Below, in pieces: positions 41,101 through 54,240 of a stretch of 64,000 bases of DNA. The notes under the pieces are model-generated. The model saw nothing but the letters and a program-made list of their open reading frames with translations, was not told the DNA's origin and did no database searches. Every line of letters starts with the position of its first letter. The stretch's first letter is position 1. A program made the translations under genes and the position numbers. Source of the stretch: Halocaridina rubra (taxonomy: Eukaryota > Arthropoda > Malacostraca > Decapoda > Atyidae); the NCBI GenBank assembly GCA_037179515.1, contig JAXCGZ010001900.1:48501-112500 (forward strand), read 5' to 3'.

Positions 41101-42935
41101 TACTAAACCGTAGTACTCAAATGAAAGTGCAAGGATACTACTCTACCTACAAACCACATGATAATGGGACTCCTCAAGGAGTAATTCTCAGTTCCTTCCT
41201 CTGCAGCTATCTTATGGAAAAGACCATGGACATCAAACTGCCTTGTGAAGCCATGATCTTCAATTGTGCAGACAACTTTTTCCTCGTCACAAGAGGCGAT
41301 AGATCTTTCAACAAGAGCCAGCCATGCCTCAGCAAAGTATACCAAACCTCCATCTACCTTATGCTAAAAATAAATGCCCTTAATCCAAACCTGCTTCCCA
41401 TCCTCTAGCACAGACCAGACATAAGGCTGGTCATGAATAATGATCCTCTGGACTGGATCAATAGGCAACTTTACCTAGGTGTCTACATTGACCGCTCATT
41501 CTCCTTGGAACCTGAGATCCAATACCTGCGTGACAGATGCAAAATGCACCAGTAAGTATTTTCACACCTGTCGAGCATCTACGATGGTGTAAGCTTCAAT
41601 CTCCTAAAATATTATATACGGAGCCTCATGAAGATGCTTGTCCCACCCTTTGGCTTTTAAAGGGCCAACAATGGGTCAAGACAAGGTCATCCAAAACAAT
41701 GAAATGCCAACCGTGCTAGGAGCCTCCATATGGACAAAGATTGAAAACTTCCAGCTGGAAGCCAACCTCCTGTTTCTAAAGCAGAGATCTCTGCAGAATA
41801 TTAACCCTTACTGTGGCAACTACCGCAGCACAACGTCCCTGCCTTGCCAGAGCAAACTTCAAACTAGCCTTCGGCCAACACCTCGATCTTTCACAAAGGA
41901 CCTGGGCAGCCAAGGCCTGTGCAGAGCTGCAAGCCTTAGGGTTGAGGAGAACATCCTATCCATGAACCTGATCACCTCACGCACAGACTACCAATGTTCT
42001 CCTCTATGGGTCAACCAAACATTGGACATAAAGATTGAACTTTCTGCCAACCCCAAGAGCTCAGTCAACCCGAATGTCCTCAAAAACACATATAAGGACA
42101 AAATCCAGAGCTTGAGCGGACACAACTCACTAATCATCTACAAAGATGGCTCAGTTAATCAAGAATCTTGAGCCTCAGCCGCCACCTTCATCACAGATTA
42201 ATATGTAGAATCCTGGAGACTGTCTAACTCCAGCTCCTCACTCCAAACTGAAATTGTTGCCATCGCCAATGCCCAAATTTACTTCACCTGTCAGAAACCG
42301 ACAACGCCCTTATTCTCACAGACTTCAAATGTGTTTTAAAGGCCATTAAGAAGATGCACCCCCAAGAAAATATGAAAACCATCACTGCTATTCTTCACCT
42401 CCACCACAGGGCCATCAGTATTGGCAAAACCGTCACCTTCAGCATCAAAGGGAATGAAGAAGCTGACAAGGCAGCCAAGCAAACCTTTCTCTGGTCAAGG
42501 GTTCAGTATCCCTGCCTCCCTGTATCCTCCAACTAAAAGCCAAGATCACCAGATCACTCTTCAATTTGCAGCTATCAAGACACAATCTATGCATGGACAC
42601 TGTATCTGCCTCCATCTCTTGGTACAAAACTGCCACCAACCTCCAGCGTTTCACCCCTCCCAAGAACCTCCACAGAATCACTGCAGCCAACATTCATTGA
42701 CTGAGATTCAAGTACTTGTGCACCTGGTAAATGATTGAAAACATCATCAAAGAGTGCACCTTCTGCCAGGAAGCAATGCCACAACCCCTTCTCCACTACA
42801 TCCTCGAACATGAAATCTTCTCCAAAATATGATGAAAGACTGGTGCCCCTGTAACTCCTAGCAATGACCCAAATGCCCCTCAAACTGCAAGTACCATAAT
42901 ATGAGCACCCATGAACCATTTGGACAGCTTGCAAA
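41101..42935 (+). pseudogene. Second I-like LINE: RT C-terminal half and RNase H
   Basis: It begins inside the RT (NRSTQMKVQGYYSTYKPHDN), then NGTPQGVILSSFLCSYLMEK and a damaged catalytic box (IFNCADNFFLV), and a thumb motif (YLGVYIDRSFSLEPEI). RNase H follows at 42,110-42,500 in several frames: IIYKDGSVNQES, SWRLSNSSSSLQTEIVAI and SIKGNEEADKAAKQ. The C-terminal CTFCQEAMPQPLLHYILE motif is near 42,750. The N-terminal RT half is absent. Many stops and frameshifts are present. Confidence 0.82.
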
Positions 42936-43689
42936 GCATAATTAGATAATCAGAAAAACATAGACATAAAAAGAACAAAAGAGGTTGAGAACAGTTCCAT
43001 GAACCATTCCAGAGTGAGCCCAGCAACGCGCTTATGTGGTTCCATAAAGAAACCTTAGTCCTTGGTGGTTATCAGCATACTCTTCTCTTTTTTCTCTTCC
43101 TAATTTTTGTTCATCCATTTATTTATTATTTTTATTTTATACTTTTTTTTGCATTCCTATCTCCCATTTACTCTTCCTTCCTGGTGGTCCCCCAGGGATT
43201 AATAGCATGCACGCTGTGCCATCATGCTCCCTTCTTCACTGCTATGCTATCTAAACTTTCCTCTTCCCACACACTTAATGGTATATAATCTACACATATA
43301 ATAAAGGAGACGTCTAACCCTGTTAAGAATATCTTGAAGCTTTTCTTTCATATGCAGATAAGACATAACCTCAGCTCCCAGATCATTAACCTACAGGCCT
43401 ACCATGGCCCGTCCACCCCCTCTGGGTGGATATCTACAACGAACGCACAAACATACGTATGGCTCGTTCATTACTATTTTTTTTAGGCATGCTATGCCTC
43501 AGAACTTGCATACTCATTTCTAATAATGTTTGTCTCGTTGTGGCTATGTAAATTTAAAGTAATGGTGACCACCAAATTCCATCTATTCTGTGAGTATAGT
43601 ATTGAGTTTTCATCCTAAGGAAGTTCTTCAACATTGTGTTATTGCTCTTTACCTTCATTAATTTATATATTGAAATGTGATAGAAAAAA
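42936..43689. other. No gene; probable tail of the I-like element
   Basis: Nothing coding is supported. The stretch to about 43,310 may be the element's 3' UTR, with an aataaagg word near 43,296. The rest is unassigned AT-rich DNA. Confidence 0.45.
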
Positions 43690-44175
43690 AGTGTTTAGTA
43701 ATTATGATTAACACAATTATTAAAAGCAAGAGCTAAGCGTAGAGGCATCGACATATTGTTGGCGTCATCATTTTGATCAAGCTTTTATACTTCAAATGAA
43801 TAGCTAACGACTTCGTTTCCTGACGAGGCGAAAAATAAAATAAAACGGTATTTTTAATGATTTTACATATGTGCAGTCCCGCCAGCCCTTGGCATTAATA
43901 TAAAAATTTTGCATCATTACTTTTTAAGATTTATTTTTCTTATTCCACTAGTTAAGGAGATAACGAGCTCCCCAAATTACCTTAACGCTTGGCTACATCC
44001 TACTGCCAAGAGAGGTTCTTCCCTCTTTTACTCTAGTTTTCTCTCTTGCTGCTGGCTTATTCATATTTTCTTTCTTTCATTTGATTTCATAGGGTATTTT
44101 TGTTACTCACATCTCCTCAGTTATCTGATTTTCCACATACAGTGCTCAGAATTCATCGCAAATCACATTTGCTCG
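43690..44175 (+). repeat. Third, diverged copy of repeat U1
   Basis: It aligns with about 299-800, and in reverse with the right arm, over its whole length with many substitutions. Shared landmarks are tcatcattttgat, tgacgagg, ggcattaatataa and aacgagctcccc. It shows U1 to be a dispersed repeat and not unique arm sequence. It lies in direct orientation relative to the left arm. Confidence 0.75.
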
Positions 44176-44921
44176 AATGATTTGTGACAGCTCGACAATA
44201 TATAAAAGCAAACTTAAATGTCCGACAGCAATAAAGAAAAAATATATGTGGATATATGGGGGACTTAAGAAAAGACGTGGTATTTGGGAGAGTTTGTTTA
44301 CATGCAGTGTCAGGTGTTGTTCGAGTTCTTCCTTTACAACGGTACTAGGCTTTAAAGGGAATTAAAGATTAGAGGAAACTGAAAATAACAAAAGAATATT
44401 CATGTTGCAGAGAAGAAATAATCTTTAATTAGTCTAGTAGTAGAAATTCAAGCTAATTCAAATCTTTATAAATAAGTACTTCCTTGTTAGAGAATTTTTT
44501 TTTATTATTTTTAAGAATTGAGGTGAATTATTCAGATATTTGTTTCGCTTTATATTCAGCAGATTTTTGTTTCTTTTCTTTTTTACGAAGTGTTTTATTC
44601 ATGAAATGTAATTAATCTACTCTTTATAGGACACCTATAGTAAGTGTATCTGAAAGCGGTGTGGAATTATATCTTGCTGCTGGATTGGATCAGTAGTTAT
44701 TTACCGTTTAAAAACAGTCTACACAAGTTTGGTCTAGTTATAATTGTTGAACATAGTGCCTCAGATTAGTATCGTTTTGAAAAGCTTAAAGATGATGTTT
44801 CTCTCTATCCCCCAAATTAAGTAAGTAAGATGAGTTCAGTCACATAAAGAAATTGATTTTTGTTAACTGTTCCACAGATTTCATCGGAAGAAAAATTATT
44901 ATACCTTGTTTACGTATCTTA
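44176..44921. other. AT-rich sequence with nothing recognised
   Basis: No ORF, RNA gene or repeat family was identified. Confidence 0.6.
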
Positions 44922-45111
<190 letters not shown>

Positions 45112-45195
45112 CACGAGACTGAAAAAAATAATGCCCAGAAAATATAATAACAAATTAGATATTACTTTGCTTTGGGTCATATCATTCAGATTATT

Positions 45196-45350
45196 GGGAA
45201 CCAATTACTTCCTAATAAGGAAGCATCTCAGGGACTCATTATATTAAGACTGGATATCAATTTCTTTTTTTAAGGAACCAATTATTCTATAATAAGGAAT
45301 GATATCAGAGGTTCGGTATATTGAGACTGGATATCAGTTATTTTTAAAGG
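45196..45350 (+). repeat. Two-copy tandem repeat, about 78-bp unit
   Basis: ggaaccaatta...aagactggatatca is repeated from about 45,274 with substitutions. Each copy ends in a T-run. The flanking parts of 45,112-45,758 hold no gene. Confidence 0.75.
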
Positions 45351-45757
45351 AAGTATGGGCTCAGCACTCCTAACAGTTTTAAGTGAAGAAATTTGCAAGC
45401 ACAGATCATTACTTAAAATCCACCCAGATATCCTGCGCATCATAAAACTCTATAGAATTATAAAAGTCAATTTCTTTAAAACAGAAAACCAAGCCTCGGT
45501 CTCCTCTCCTGGAAAAAGCCTGTTATTGCACCTTGGGGAGCCTGCTGATTGCAATCATTGCATAGTTCATTAAGAGTGAATTGAAGGAGATATTGAATGC
45601 CGGAAACACCTCTAATGAAGACTTTGATACTGTCAGCAAAATCTAGTCTTATCGAGTAGTAAAACTGAGGAGATGCGCTTGCCTCACAAGGAAAGAGGAG
45701 GTAGAAAGCAAATGACTACCTGTAAAGTAGAATGTCTTTCTGTTATTTTTGGAAATT

Positions 45758-45986
<229 letters not shown>

Positions 45987-45990
<4 letters not shown>

Positions 45991-48476
45991 TCGATATGAA
46001 CAATAAAATAATGTTGCAGAGCTAAGATGGTTTTGACAATATCTTTGACATGACTCAGGAGTCATACTTGCTTAGAAGAATGTTCAAATATAAGCTAGAA
46101 AGTAAAGTAAAACAGATTGGTAATGCTAAAATTGAACCAATTATATGGTTCTAAATCTGCTCCAAATTTTATTCCTTTTATATGCAACTGACTTCCCAGA
46201 TATAATGTAGCCTACACAGAATCATGTTTACCACTCGTAGATGTGAACTTTGCTGTAAGAAATCTCATAAGGAGGTGTATGTATTCACGGAAATATACTA
46301 TACTTCAACAAGTTGTGCACATAGTTCCAGTAACAGACATTTAAGCTAGGTTCAAAGAATAAGTGAAGGTGACTTTGATGACAGGCTTGAAAGGATAACA
46401 TATATGTGTCGGATTTGGACTGTCCATGTCGAAATAAGGGATTCTCACCCTTTTCCACGTCCTTCCCCTTCAGGAATTTTCAACACACTCGTCCCCTCCC
46501 CTTCAATTGTCTTCCGCGTTCCCACTCAAAAACAAGTGAGACGACAGTAGCACTACAACACCGGTTAATTATTAGGCCTATATCTGCACCGCGTACTTAG
46601 CATTTGACGTGTAGCTGAAGTGTAAGGTAGAGTCCCTGCGTCACAGATAAGGAGTGAATCTTTGAAATCTTAAAATAACCAACTAAGTATAGAGAAAATA
46701 AACACTGGTCTAGATGCATATATTAAATGAATATTGAAGGCAATGCATACTATATTTGCAAGTAATTGGATAATTCTTATTAAGAATATGACCATTGATA
46801 TACACCAGAATATGTCACATTCAGACTCTAAACTGGCATAATTAGTTTCTTCTGCTCTCTGCATTAAGTAAATAGCATATTTATGACTATGACACCAGGA
46901 CGGGCCAAAAAAATAAAAATAAATAAATCTGCCTTCATCGGAGCTGGGCACAAAGAAAACATAAAGTAAAGAGAAACAGAGACGGGGAGTGTTGTGACTT
47001 GTCGTATGTGAAGGGATAATACAAGATTTGTGACGAATATCCGAGAATATTCGGTGCTGATGTAGGCATAGAAAAAGAACAGTAACCAAAGGAAGACTTA
47101 ACATAGAACTGTCCTGGACAGTCCTATTTAAGTCCAAAAGACCCTTCAGCTGTAGTATCACAACGGGTGGCTGGTGCCATGAGCCAACCTACTACATGGT
47201 GATCAGCTTGAGAATATATGTTCATGTTAACAAGCTTTAACTCACAAATCAACCTCCTTCACGGTTCAAAACGGCAGCACCTGACTAACAGCCAAACCCC
47301 AAAAGTGGTTTGTAATACATTTATTCACCAAAAATATGCGATCTTTGGACGGAGACTCTAGGCCTCTGTTTTGAGCTAATCCTAGGATTTCATACTAAAA
47401 GCAAGCACACCATTGGATATATGAGATCAGAGACGGAACGATATCCGACTTAGCCATCATTTAGACAGCAATACCTCACTGGTAAACTCCTAATTTTAGG
47501 TATTTTCGTATCAGTAACCCATACTCTTATTTCATTTCCTTGCAGCTACCATTTCATTTTTTAATTTTTGCTGCGCCGTCTTTTCTCTCGCTCTAGACCA
47601 ACGCAATTAATGACCTCCCTTTTTGCCGTCTCCATCATACTTATACATCATCCACTTATATTTTTATGATACAACTCTAATCTTAATGTATATTAACACA
47701 CTTATTATCATTGAATTTTCCTCGTAACTAATCAGTCGCAGTCTTGGTGGATTGTTTCTGTACTTTTTCTGACTCATCAGCATTGCATTTTTAAGTACAG
47801 TATTCCAGAAGGTAGCAGTATATTATGCATTATATATCCCTTTGAAGTATATTTGTCTAAAAACAGTAATTTGTGCAATATACATCACTTAGAATCGTAT
47901 TAGACTCAACATTTTATTAGTCAAATAAGCACACTTCAATATTGCATGTAATGCATGCATTGCTATTATTACTACATCAGTGTGTATTACTAGTGATAGA
48001 TTTAGCACAAAAATGGCTCAATAAATCCATATATTCGTGCTCTCACCTAGGTCTACTCTGTACAAACACTAAATTAAATTCAGACATTCCTAGCTTTAAT
48101 CTCACGTTCAATATTTATCATTTTAAGTGTTGAGATTTTAACAGCAAAGTAACAGACCATAATTGAGTCTGCTAAAATTCCATATTGGCGTTCGCCAGCA
48201 GTCATCTGTTTAGCAATAATACCAGTTAATGTAACCAAGTTGAGATAGTGCCCGTCCCTTCGTGAAATTAATTTGCTCATATTATGAACAGACGTTGTGA
48301 CAACTAACTCCGAGCATGAGATGTATGTAAATAGTGGTATTCTCGAGTCCATAAGAACAGACTGGAAAAAACTTGTAAGGTCATAGACTTGTCTGATATA
48401 TTCGTATATAGATCTCTTGGATTATTTATTCTCCTATTAATTAGCATTTAATTTTTCTCTCTCTTCCTGTCGGTAA
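45987..48476. other. 2.5 kb with no recognised gene or element
   Basis: The ORFs here (for example 46,670-47,161 minus and 48,080-48,352 minus) have no recognisable domain, sensible composition or family resemblance. This may be single-copy intergenic or intronic sequence. I see no splice-site-bounded exon I would defend. Confidence 0.55.
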
Positions 48477-50517
48477 TTGCAATTACCTAATTGTGCTTAG
48501 AGGAAAGAGCCCCAAGCTCATAACTTCTTGTCTCTTGTCGGTTCCATTTTGTACTTTGTGATACTTATCATACTTGTCCTTAAAACTATGGATTAAATCA
48601 GCATTAACTACCTCCTCGCTTAGCCAATGCCAATTATCAGCTACTCTTACGCTAAAAAAAAAGTACTCCCTTACGTCCTGCAAAGAAGATTTCTTACGAA
48701 GCTTCAAACTATGACCTATATTCTAGTGCCAGCCATATAAATATATCAAACCCCATCCACTCTGTCATAATCATGAAGGAATTTACAAACCATCACCATA
48801 TCCCCCCTCATTCTTCTAGCTTCGAGTGATGGTAAGTCTAATTCCCTCAGCCTCTCATCATAACCGAGATCGCTAATTTCTGGCACCAGTTTCGTGGCAT
48901 GTTTCTGAGCTTTTTCCAGCTAAACTACTTGCTTTTTCAAGTGTTGATTCCAAAAGGGGCTGCATATTCAAACTGTAGCCTCACAAAGGTTACATAAATA
49001 TTTCTGAGCATTTCCTTGTCCATATACCTGAAGGCAACCCTTACATTTGCTAAGAAAGCATATGCTGACCCTACTATACCATTCATATGCATTTCTGGAG
49101 ACATATCTGCCAGTATGTTTACTCCTAGATCTCTCATTCTCTGTCTCTTGAAGTTCTGCTCCTGCAATTGAGTAGTCAAGCTTGAGCCTTCTTGCACATG
49201 TACCTATTCTCATTACCTTACATGTTGAAGTACTGAATTTCATTAGCCACTTTCCGACCACTTATGCAGACTATTTAGGTCTTCCTGAAGCTCTCTACCA
49301 TTGTTCTCATTTCTTACTTTCTTCACAATATATGCATCATCTGCAAATATATTCATTAATGAATTTACAGACTCTGGTGGATCATTTACATATACAAGGA
49401 ACAAAAGTGGCCCTCAAACTGAAGCCTGTAGAACTACACTACTAACTCTTCTCCATTCAGACATTGAGTTTCTTACTTTAACCCTCTGTTCACTTCCTTC
49501 TAAGTAAGTTTTTATCCACTCCAAGACATTTCCACCTATTCTCGCCATTGCTTGCAGCTTTTTAATAAGTCTCCTAAGTGAGACCGTGTCAAATGTTTTC
49601 TGGAAGTCTAGAAATATGCAATATGCCCAGCCCTCTCTTTTCTGTAAGAATCAGCTTACTTCATCATTAAATTCCAATAGGTTTGTTACTGTTGATCTAC
49701 TTCTCTTAAGCCATGTTGTCTCACTGACAAAAAGTTGAAGGATTCCAAGTGAAGAGAGATGTGTTTCCTTAGTAGTTTCTCTATAACTTTGCAAACTATG
49801 CTGGTCAAGGAGAGAGATCGATAGTTTAGAGCCGTATCCCTCCTTCCCTTTTTGAAGATAGGTACCACGTTCACTTGTTTCCATCATATTGGAATCTCCT
49901 TGGACTCCATCGACTTTTCAAATATTATACTTGGTGTCGCTAATATTGATTTAGCACATTTCTTAAGTACATAAGGGGATATATCATCAGGACCTGCAGC
50001 TTTATGGGCATCTAACTCCATCACCATATTGCATACCTCTGTGGCTGAAAAGAAGATGTTCTCTAATACTGACCCATTAGCTCCTATCTCTGCAGTCTTA
50101 GGACGTGGGGTATTTTCTATTGTGAATACTGACTGAAACTCCTTGTTCAATTCTTTGCAGATCTCTTCGTCCGTCTCATTGATCTTCCATCCGCTCTCTT
50201 TAGCTTTAAAACCTGTTCTTTTCCCTTTAGTTTTCCTCAGATAAAGCTGTGGAAAAGTTTGGGACTCTCTTTAGCCTTCCTGGTGATATCCCTTTCATAG
50301 TCTCTCTCTGCCTCTCTTCTTTTACTTAGGTAATCACTTCTTGCTTTTTTATAAGTCTGCCAGGTATTTATGTTTTTTCTCCTCCTATACCTTTTCCAGC
50401 ATTTGTCGTCTCTTCACTCCTTAGCTTTTTCACACTCATTATTGAACCATTTCTCTCTGGCATGAATTACTTCTATTATGGTAGAAGTTATGCAACAATC
50501 TACCATCTTACCATATG
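48477..50517 (-). mobile_element. CR1-like LINE, 5'-truncated older copy
   Basis: A minus-strand copy of the same family as 1,633-5,640. It covers the stretch equivalent to about 1,640-3,690: end of endonuclease linker, RT and 3' end. The tail again has a caattaggtaattg word. It is broken in many places, for instance PHVLKK at 49,884-50,150, LKSIVCKV-type pieces near 49,800, an altered catalytic box near 49,340, and NNWHWLSEEVVNA at 48,483-48,707. It is older than the first copy. The 5' break at 50,517 shows no recognisable junction motif. Confidence 0.9.
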
Positions 50518-50851
50518 TTACAGAGCGTTTTGCTCAAAGTTACCAGAGGCTGTAGTAAATGCCTTATTAGTTAAGTTAGTACCTATTAACTGCTTTTTTT
50601 CTTACTAAAATAATTCTCACTCCTTGTCTTTTGCAGATTATGATTATTTGCTATTTATATTTCAGCTTATAGCTAATTTTAAATATATCTTATTTAATAT
50701 TCTTGTATGTGTAGAAAGCATGGTCCCAATATAAAAATCTTCCTCCTATTTCTTTGTTCTCTGCTTTTCTCTCGTGTAGTAATGACGTATCTTGTAAATA
50801 CGTTTTTTACACAATTATGTTATCATTAAATAGCTCTTGCTGATAATTTTG
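50518..50851. other. Spacer before the LTR element
   Basis: Nothing recognised. It ends in ttttg, one copy of the LTR element's target-site duplication (50,847-50,851). Confidence 0.7.
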
Positions 50852-51239
50852 TGTTGTCGAGATAGGTCGGTATAGAAAAAATCATGTATATCACTTGCCT
50901 CAACTTAACTCCACATGCACGTATTGGAAGTTAAAACCCGATTTCTTGTCCCCTTTCTCCAAACCGCCACATACAAAGAAAAATCAACACCTACACTGGG
51001 AGCGCCCGCTAAGCCTCCACAACTCAATAATAAAGCAATTCCGTCTCACAACTCAACCAATAAAGGAAATCCATCATATACCTCAACCAACTCGACAACC
51101 CCTCAAGCACTGCTTTTCACCCTCGAACGTCCCCCTGAAAAATGTAAACAACATTCCGTTCCCAGTGTTGCCAAACAGTGTTACCAAATCCAACTTATAC
51201 AAAATCATAAACTAAAACAATTGTCTCCACAAAACCACA
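50852..51239 (-). repeat. 3' LTR of the LTR retrotransposon
   Basis: 388 bases, aligning end to end with 55,035-55,438. It starts tgttgtcgagata and ends aaaaccaca in plus orientation, so the termini are TG/CA. It is the 3' LTR because the genes read on the minus strand. Confidence 0.9.
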
Positions 51240-51312
51240 TGCCCCCTTTATCTTAAGATCAGTAAGAGCACCACCAACTCCCCTTCACCAAGAGATGGCC
51301 ACCTATCTCTCA

Positions 51313-52400
51313 TCACTCATCCCCGCTCGACAATCCCTCCACATAATCTCTCATCCACACCAGTTGTCGCTTTTCTCGGTTTGGCCGCTGTGGAACTTCA
51401 TTCTCCTGTACATTTGGCCCTTCATCCTCAGTAGACGAGTCCACCACTCTCCTAATATCCAGAACATGCCAAGGCATCCCATCTACTGAGACATTATTTC
51501 TGGAATTCACATTGGTCACCGCACCCATTCCCCATTGCGATGTGCATCTTGAGTTTGGTGGCTTTACCCACACCTCATCTCCAATCTTGATGGAACATGC
51601 CCCTTCGTCTCCTTTATCCGTCTTTGGTACCTTGCTTGGAAGTCACCATTCATACTTGAAGACAGCTTACTGTGACACAGTTCCTTCATCCTGACCCAAT
51701 TTAGGGGACATATTATACCAAAAGACTGCTTCTAACGGCGACACCTGAGCCCTCTCCGTCACGGCCTTGATTGTTCGATGATGTCACTCCACAATTCCAT
51801 TTCTACTAGCCGATACACAGCTCAAAAATAGTGGTTGATATTCCATTTCTCAAGCATCTCCTTCAAAGCCTGTGATCTAAAGGCTGTACTGTTGTCTACC
51901 AATACTTCATCAACATGCCCCCTTTCTAAAAACAATCCGTTCAACACATCTGCAATTTCCTATCCATTTTCTGCTCTTAGCTCTTTCCAAATGGCCACTA
52001 AGCCTGGTCTGCAATCAACCATAGACAAATACAAACCTTGCCTGTAGTGTGTTACATCAACCGCCAATCTCTTCCAGTTGTCTTCCACCCTAAGCTCCCC
52101 GGTCTCATGCGCAACTGGCGGAGGATCGATCGACTGGCACTTGTCGCAGCACCTAACTGCTTGCCGAATCTTGTCTCTTGTGACTCCTGGATCAACCTTC
52201 CTTGATACAAAAAGAGTCCTATCGACTCCCATGTGATGCATTTGATGCAAGCTCTCCACATTTGGCACTCCTGCACAACACACTCTGTCCTCTTCTGACA
52301 TCTCATCCAGAACTCCTAACCAGACCTTCCTCACCTTAGTTAACACATCTGCCTTGTTCTTCTCCGACGGCACAAAACATAGGTGTAATTCCATCTCAAA
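51313..52400 (-). pseudogene. LTR-element integrase
   Basis: A zinc-binding region HQMHHMG...CCDKC (52,130-52,270) is followed by the catalytic core: first Asp in RLAVDVTHYRQG (about 52,055), second in a VDNSTAFRSQ motif (about 51,890), and Glu in SRNGIVE (about 51,800) after a frameshift. The C-terminus WVKPPNSRCTSQWG...NNVSVDGMP (51,313-51,573) resembles the GPY/F-type tail that follows the core in Ty3-like integrases. Stops near 51,960 and a frameshift near 51,830 disrupt it. Integrase inserts the element's DNA copy into the genome. Confidence 0.85.
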
Positions 52401-52880
52401 CTCCTCAATCAACTCTTGCAAGGTTCCCAAACGGCACTTAACTATCATTTCCGAGGCTCCCTTCATCCAAATCCTTTGCTCTACGGTTACAGTCGACTTC
52501 AACCAATCAAATACTGTTGCCGAGTCCATCTTCACCTCAACTTCTCACAGTCCCCACTTCACAGCTAGATTGATTCCTTTCATTACAGCATCCAACTCTG
52601 CCACGTTGATATGGTTATTGTCCTCTTTCTTGATCAACCATGCAGCATCCTCCACGGTCTCATTCTCAATCTCCAAGATTACTCCTGCGGCAATACTGCT
52701 TGCATCACACCACATGATGCCCTTACCTGACTTCGGGATATGCCATCTCCCTCTCACTGGGTCCTCTTGTTTCACTCTCCTTATGATCTCTTGCAGCATT
52801 TCCATTGTTTGCTGCCTGACCTGGTCTTCCCATTTGATGCCCTTTGCTCTCCACTTTCCGAAACTACAAGCTACCCGTTA
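52401..52880 (-). pseudogene. LTR-element RNase H
   Basis: WCDASSIAAGVILEIE holds the first Asp (about 52,710), NVAELDAVMKGINLA the Glu, and KMDSATVFDWLKSTV the second Asp (about 52,510). A stop at 52,545 separates the last two. It lies between RT and integrase, as expected for Ty3-like elements, and would remove the RNA strand during reverse transcription. Confidence 0.82.
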
Positions 52881-53640
52881 TCAACCTGCCACAGGATAAT
52901 GGCCCACCAATTTTTCGCACACAGAAAACAGCTCTCTTCTACTTAAGTCTTGTTGCACTTCCGGAATCTCATTACCCCTATGGAAAACGAGCTTACCATT
53001 CTTCCCTCTTTCCAATCTCAGACCCAAAGCAGTTCTCCCTTCTAGTGGCTTAGGTGGTATTGTAGCCAGCCCATACAGACACAGCTGCTCCACAACTTCC
53101 GATACACTAACCTTGGTCTCTTCTATCAGTATATCATCTATATTCGAGTTTGTGGCTACTTCCATCACTTTCCTCTTGCTTAATACTGTCTTGATGATCT
53201 TGGTCATGATTCTTGGTGCTCAACTTAGTCCGAAGCCAAGCCTCGTTAGGTAGTATGTCCTTCCTCTATAATTCACAAGTTGGTAATTCCACAACTTCTC
53301 TGCAATGTGGACTTGCAGGTAATCCGACTTCAGATCAGCTATAGCAGAGGCCTCACTCATCTGCCTCCACTCCCTCAGCCTCTCACTGCAAACATCAGTA
53401 GCGTCATCGCCAGTGTGAGACATAATGTATTGATTAAGTTTGTGGTAGTCCAGTACTGGCCAAACTTTGTTTTTGGTTGGCTGAACCATCGCCATCGGTG
53501 GTAGCACTCCACATTCTACTTCCGTCCCCCATTATACCAGTATACCTTCATCGATCCACTTCTCCATCTCTTGGTCAAATTCTTTCCTAACGTGCTCTCT
53601 CACTGCACTCTCATAGCAGCCCACCTTGTTCTTTAACACC
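52881..53640 (-). pseudogene. LTR-element reverse transcriptase
   Basis: PMAMVQPTKNKVWPVLDYHK (about 53,500) is motif 1-2. A TGDDATDVC insertion and AIADLKSDYLQVHIAEKLW (first catalytic Asp, about 53,330) follow. A stop after LTRLGFGLS at 53,220 precedes APRIMTKI, and the IDDILIEE box (about 53,125) holds the catalytic Asp pair, with Tyr replaced by Asn-Ile context. LGLRLERGKNGKLVFHRGN follows to 52,881. Two visible breaks, so it is inactive as it stands. Confidence 0.85.
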
Positions 53641-53653
53641 GGCAGCCCCTCTT

Positions 53654-54240
53654 TTAAATACTACTCAACCACCACTTAGCACCGTCAGACTCTGCTATGA
53701 AATACTTTTCTACAATCTTGCACAGACTGGCCTTCTGTTCTGTGGCTAGCTCTCCTATCAATTTCCCATCTTCCTTGGCTTTCACTTTTCCTGCCACCCT
53801 TTCCAGCCCTGCATTCACAACCGTCACTGCACTCCTTATCCTGCCTCTTGCTACTTGTGATATGTTCACTGGGACCGGCACATTGCCAAAAACTCCAAAT
53901 CAATCACGAATTGTCACACCATCAAGTCTGATAATCATATCCATTCCCAGTACTACAGCTATGCCAGTTATCACCTTAGCAATCACAATTGCTGTAGTTT
54001 TCAGGTGCATTCTTTGCACTGTCAACTCTATCTCCTTACTGCCCTCACAGTCAATCTGTCTTCCATCCACCATTACTAACGCTTCTTCCTTTGTTGTACA
54101 TTCCCCACCAATTGAAAAGCACACACTGTGATGGAACAACCTGAATCAACAAGTGCCTTCACCTTCCTTCCTCCCATACTAACACTAATCACTGGCAATG
54201 ATGATGGAAACGCCTTTAGTTGTCTGAGGAGGTAGCTTCC
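53654..54240 (-). pseudogene. LTR-element protease and linker
   Basis: VISVSMGGRKVKALVDSGCSITV (54,130-54,200) contains the D-S-G active site of retroelement aspartic proteases. After a frameshift the domain continues at 53,900-54,139 (ALVMVDGRQIDCEGSKEIEL, VVLGMDMI). A less conserved linker (53,654-53,881) leads to the RT. The protease would cut the polyprotein. Confidence 0.78.

Noticed and set aside
46670..47161. 163-codon minus-strand ORF in the otherwise empty 46-48 kb stretch
   Set aside because: Composition and lack of any domain or motif fit a chance ORF in AT-rich DNA.
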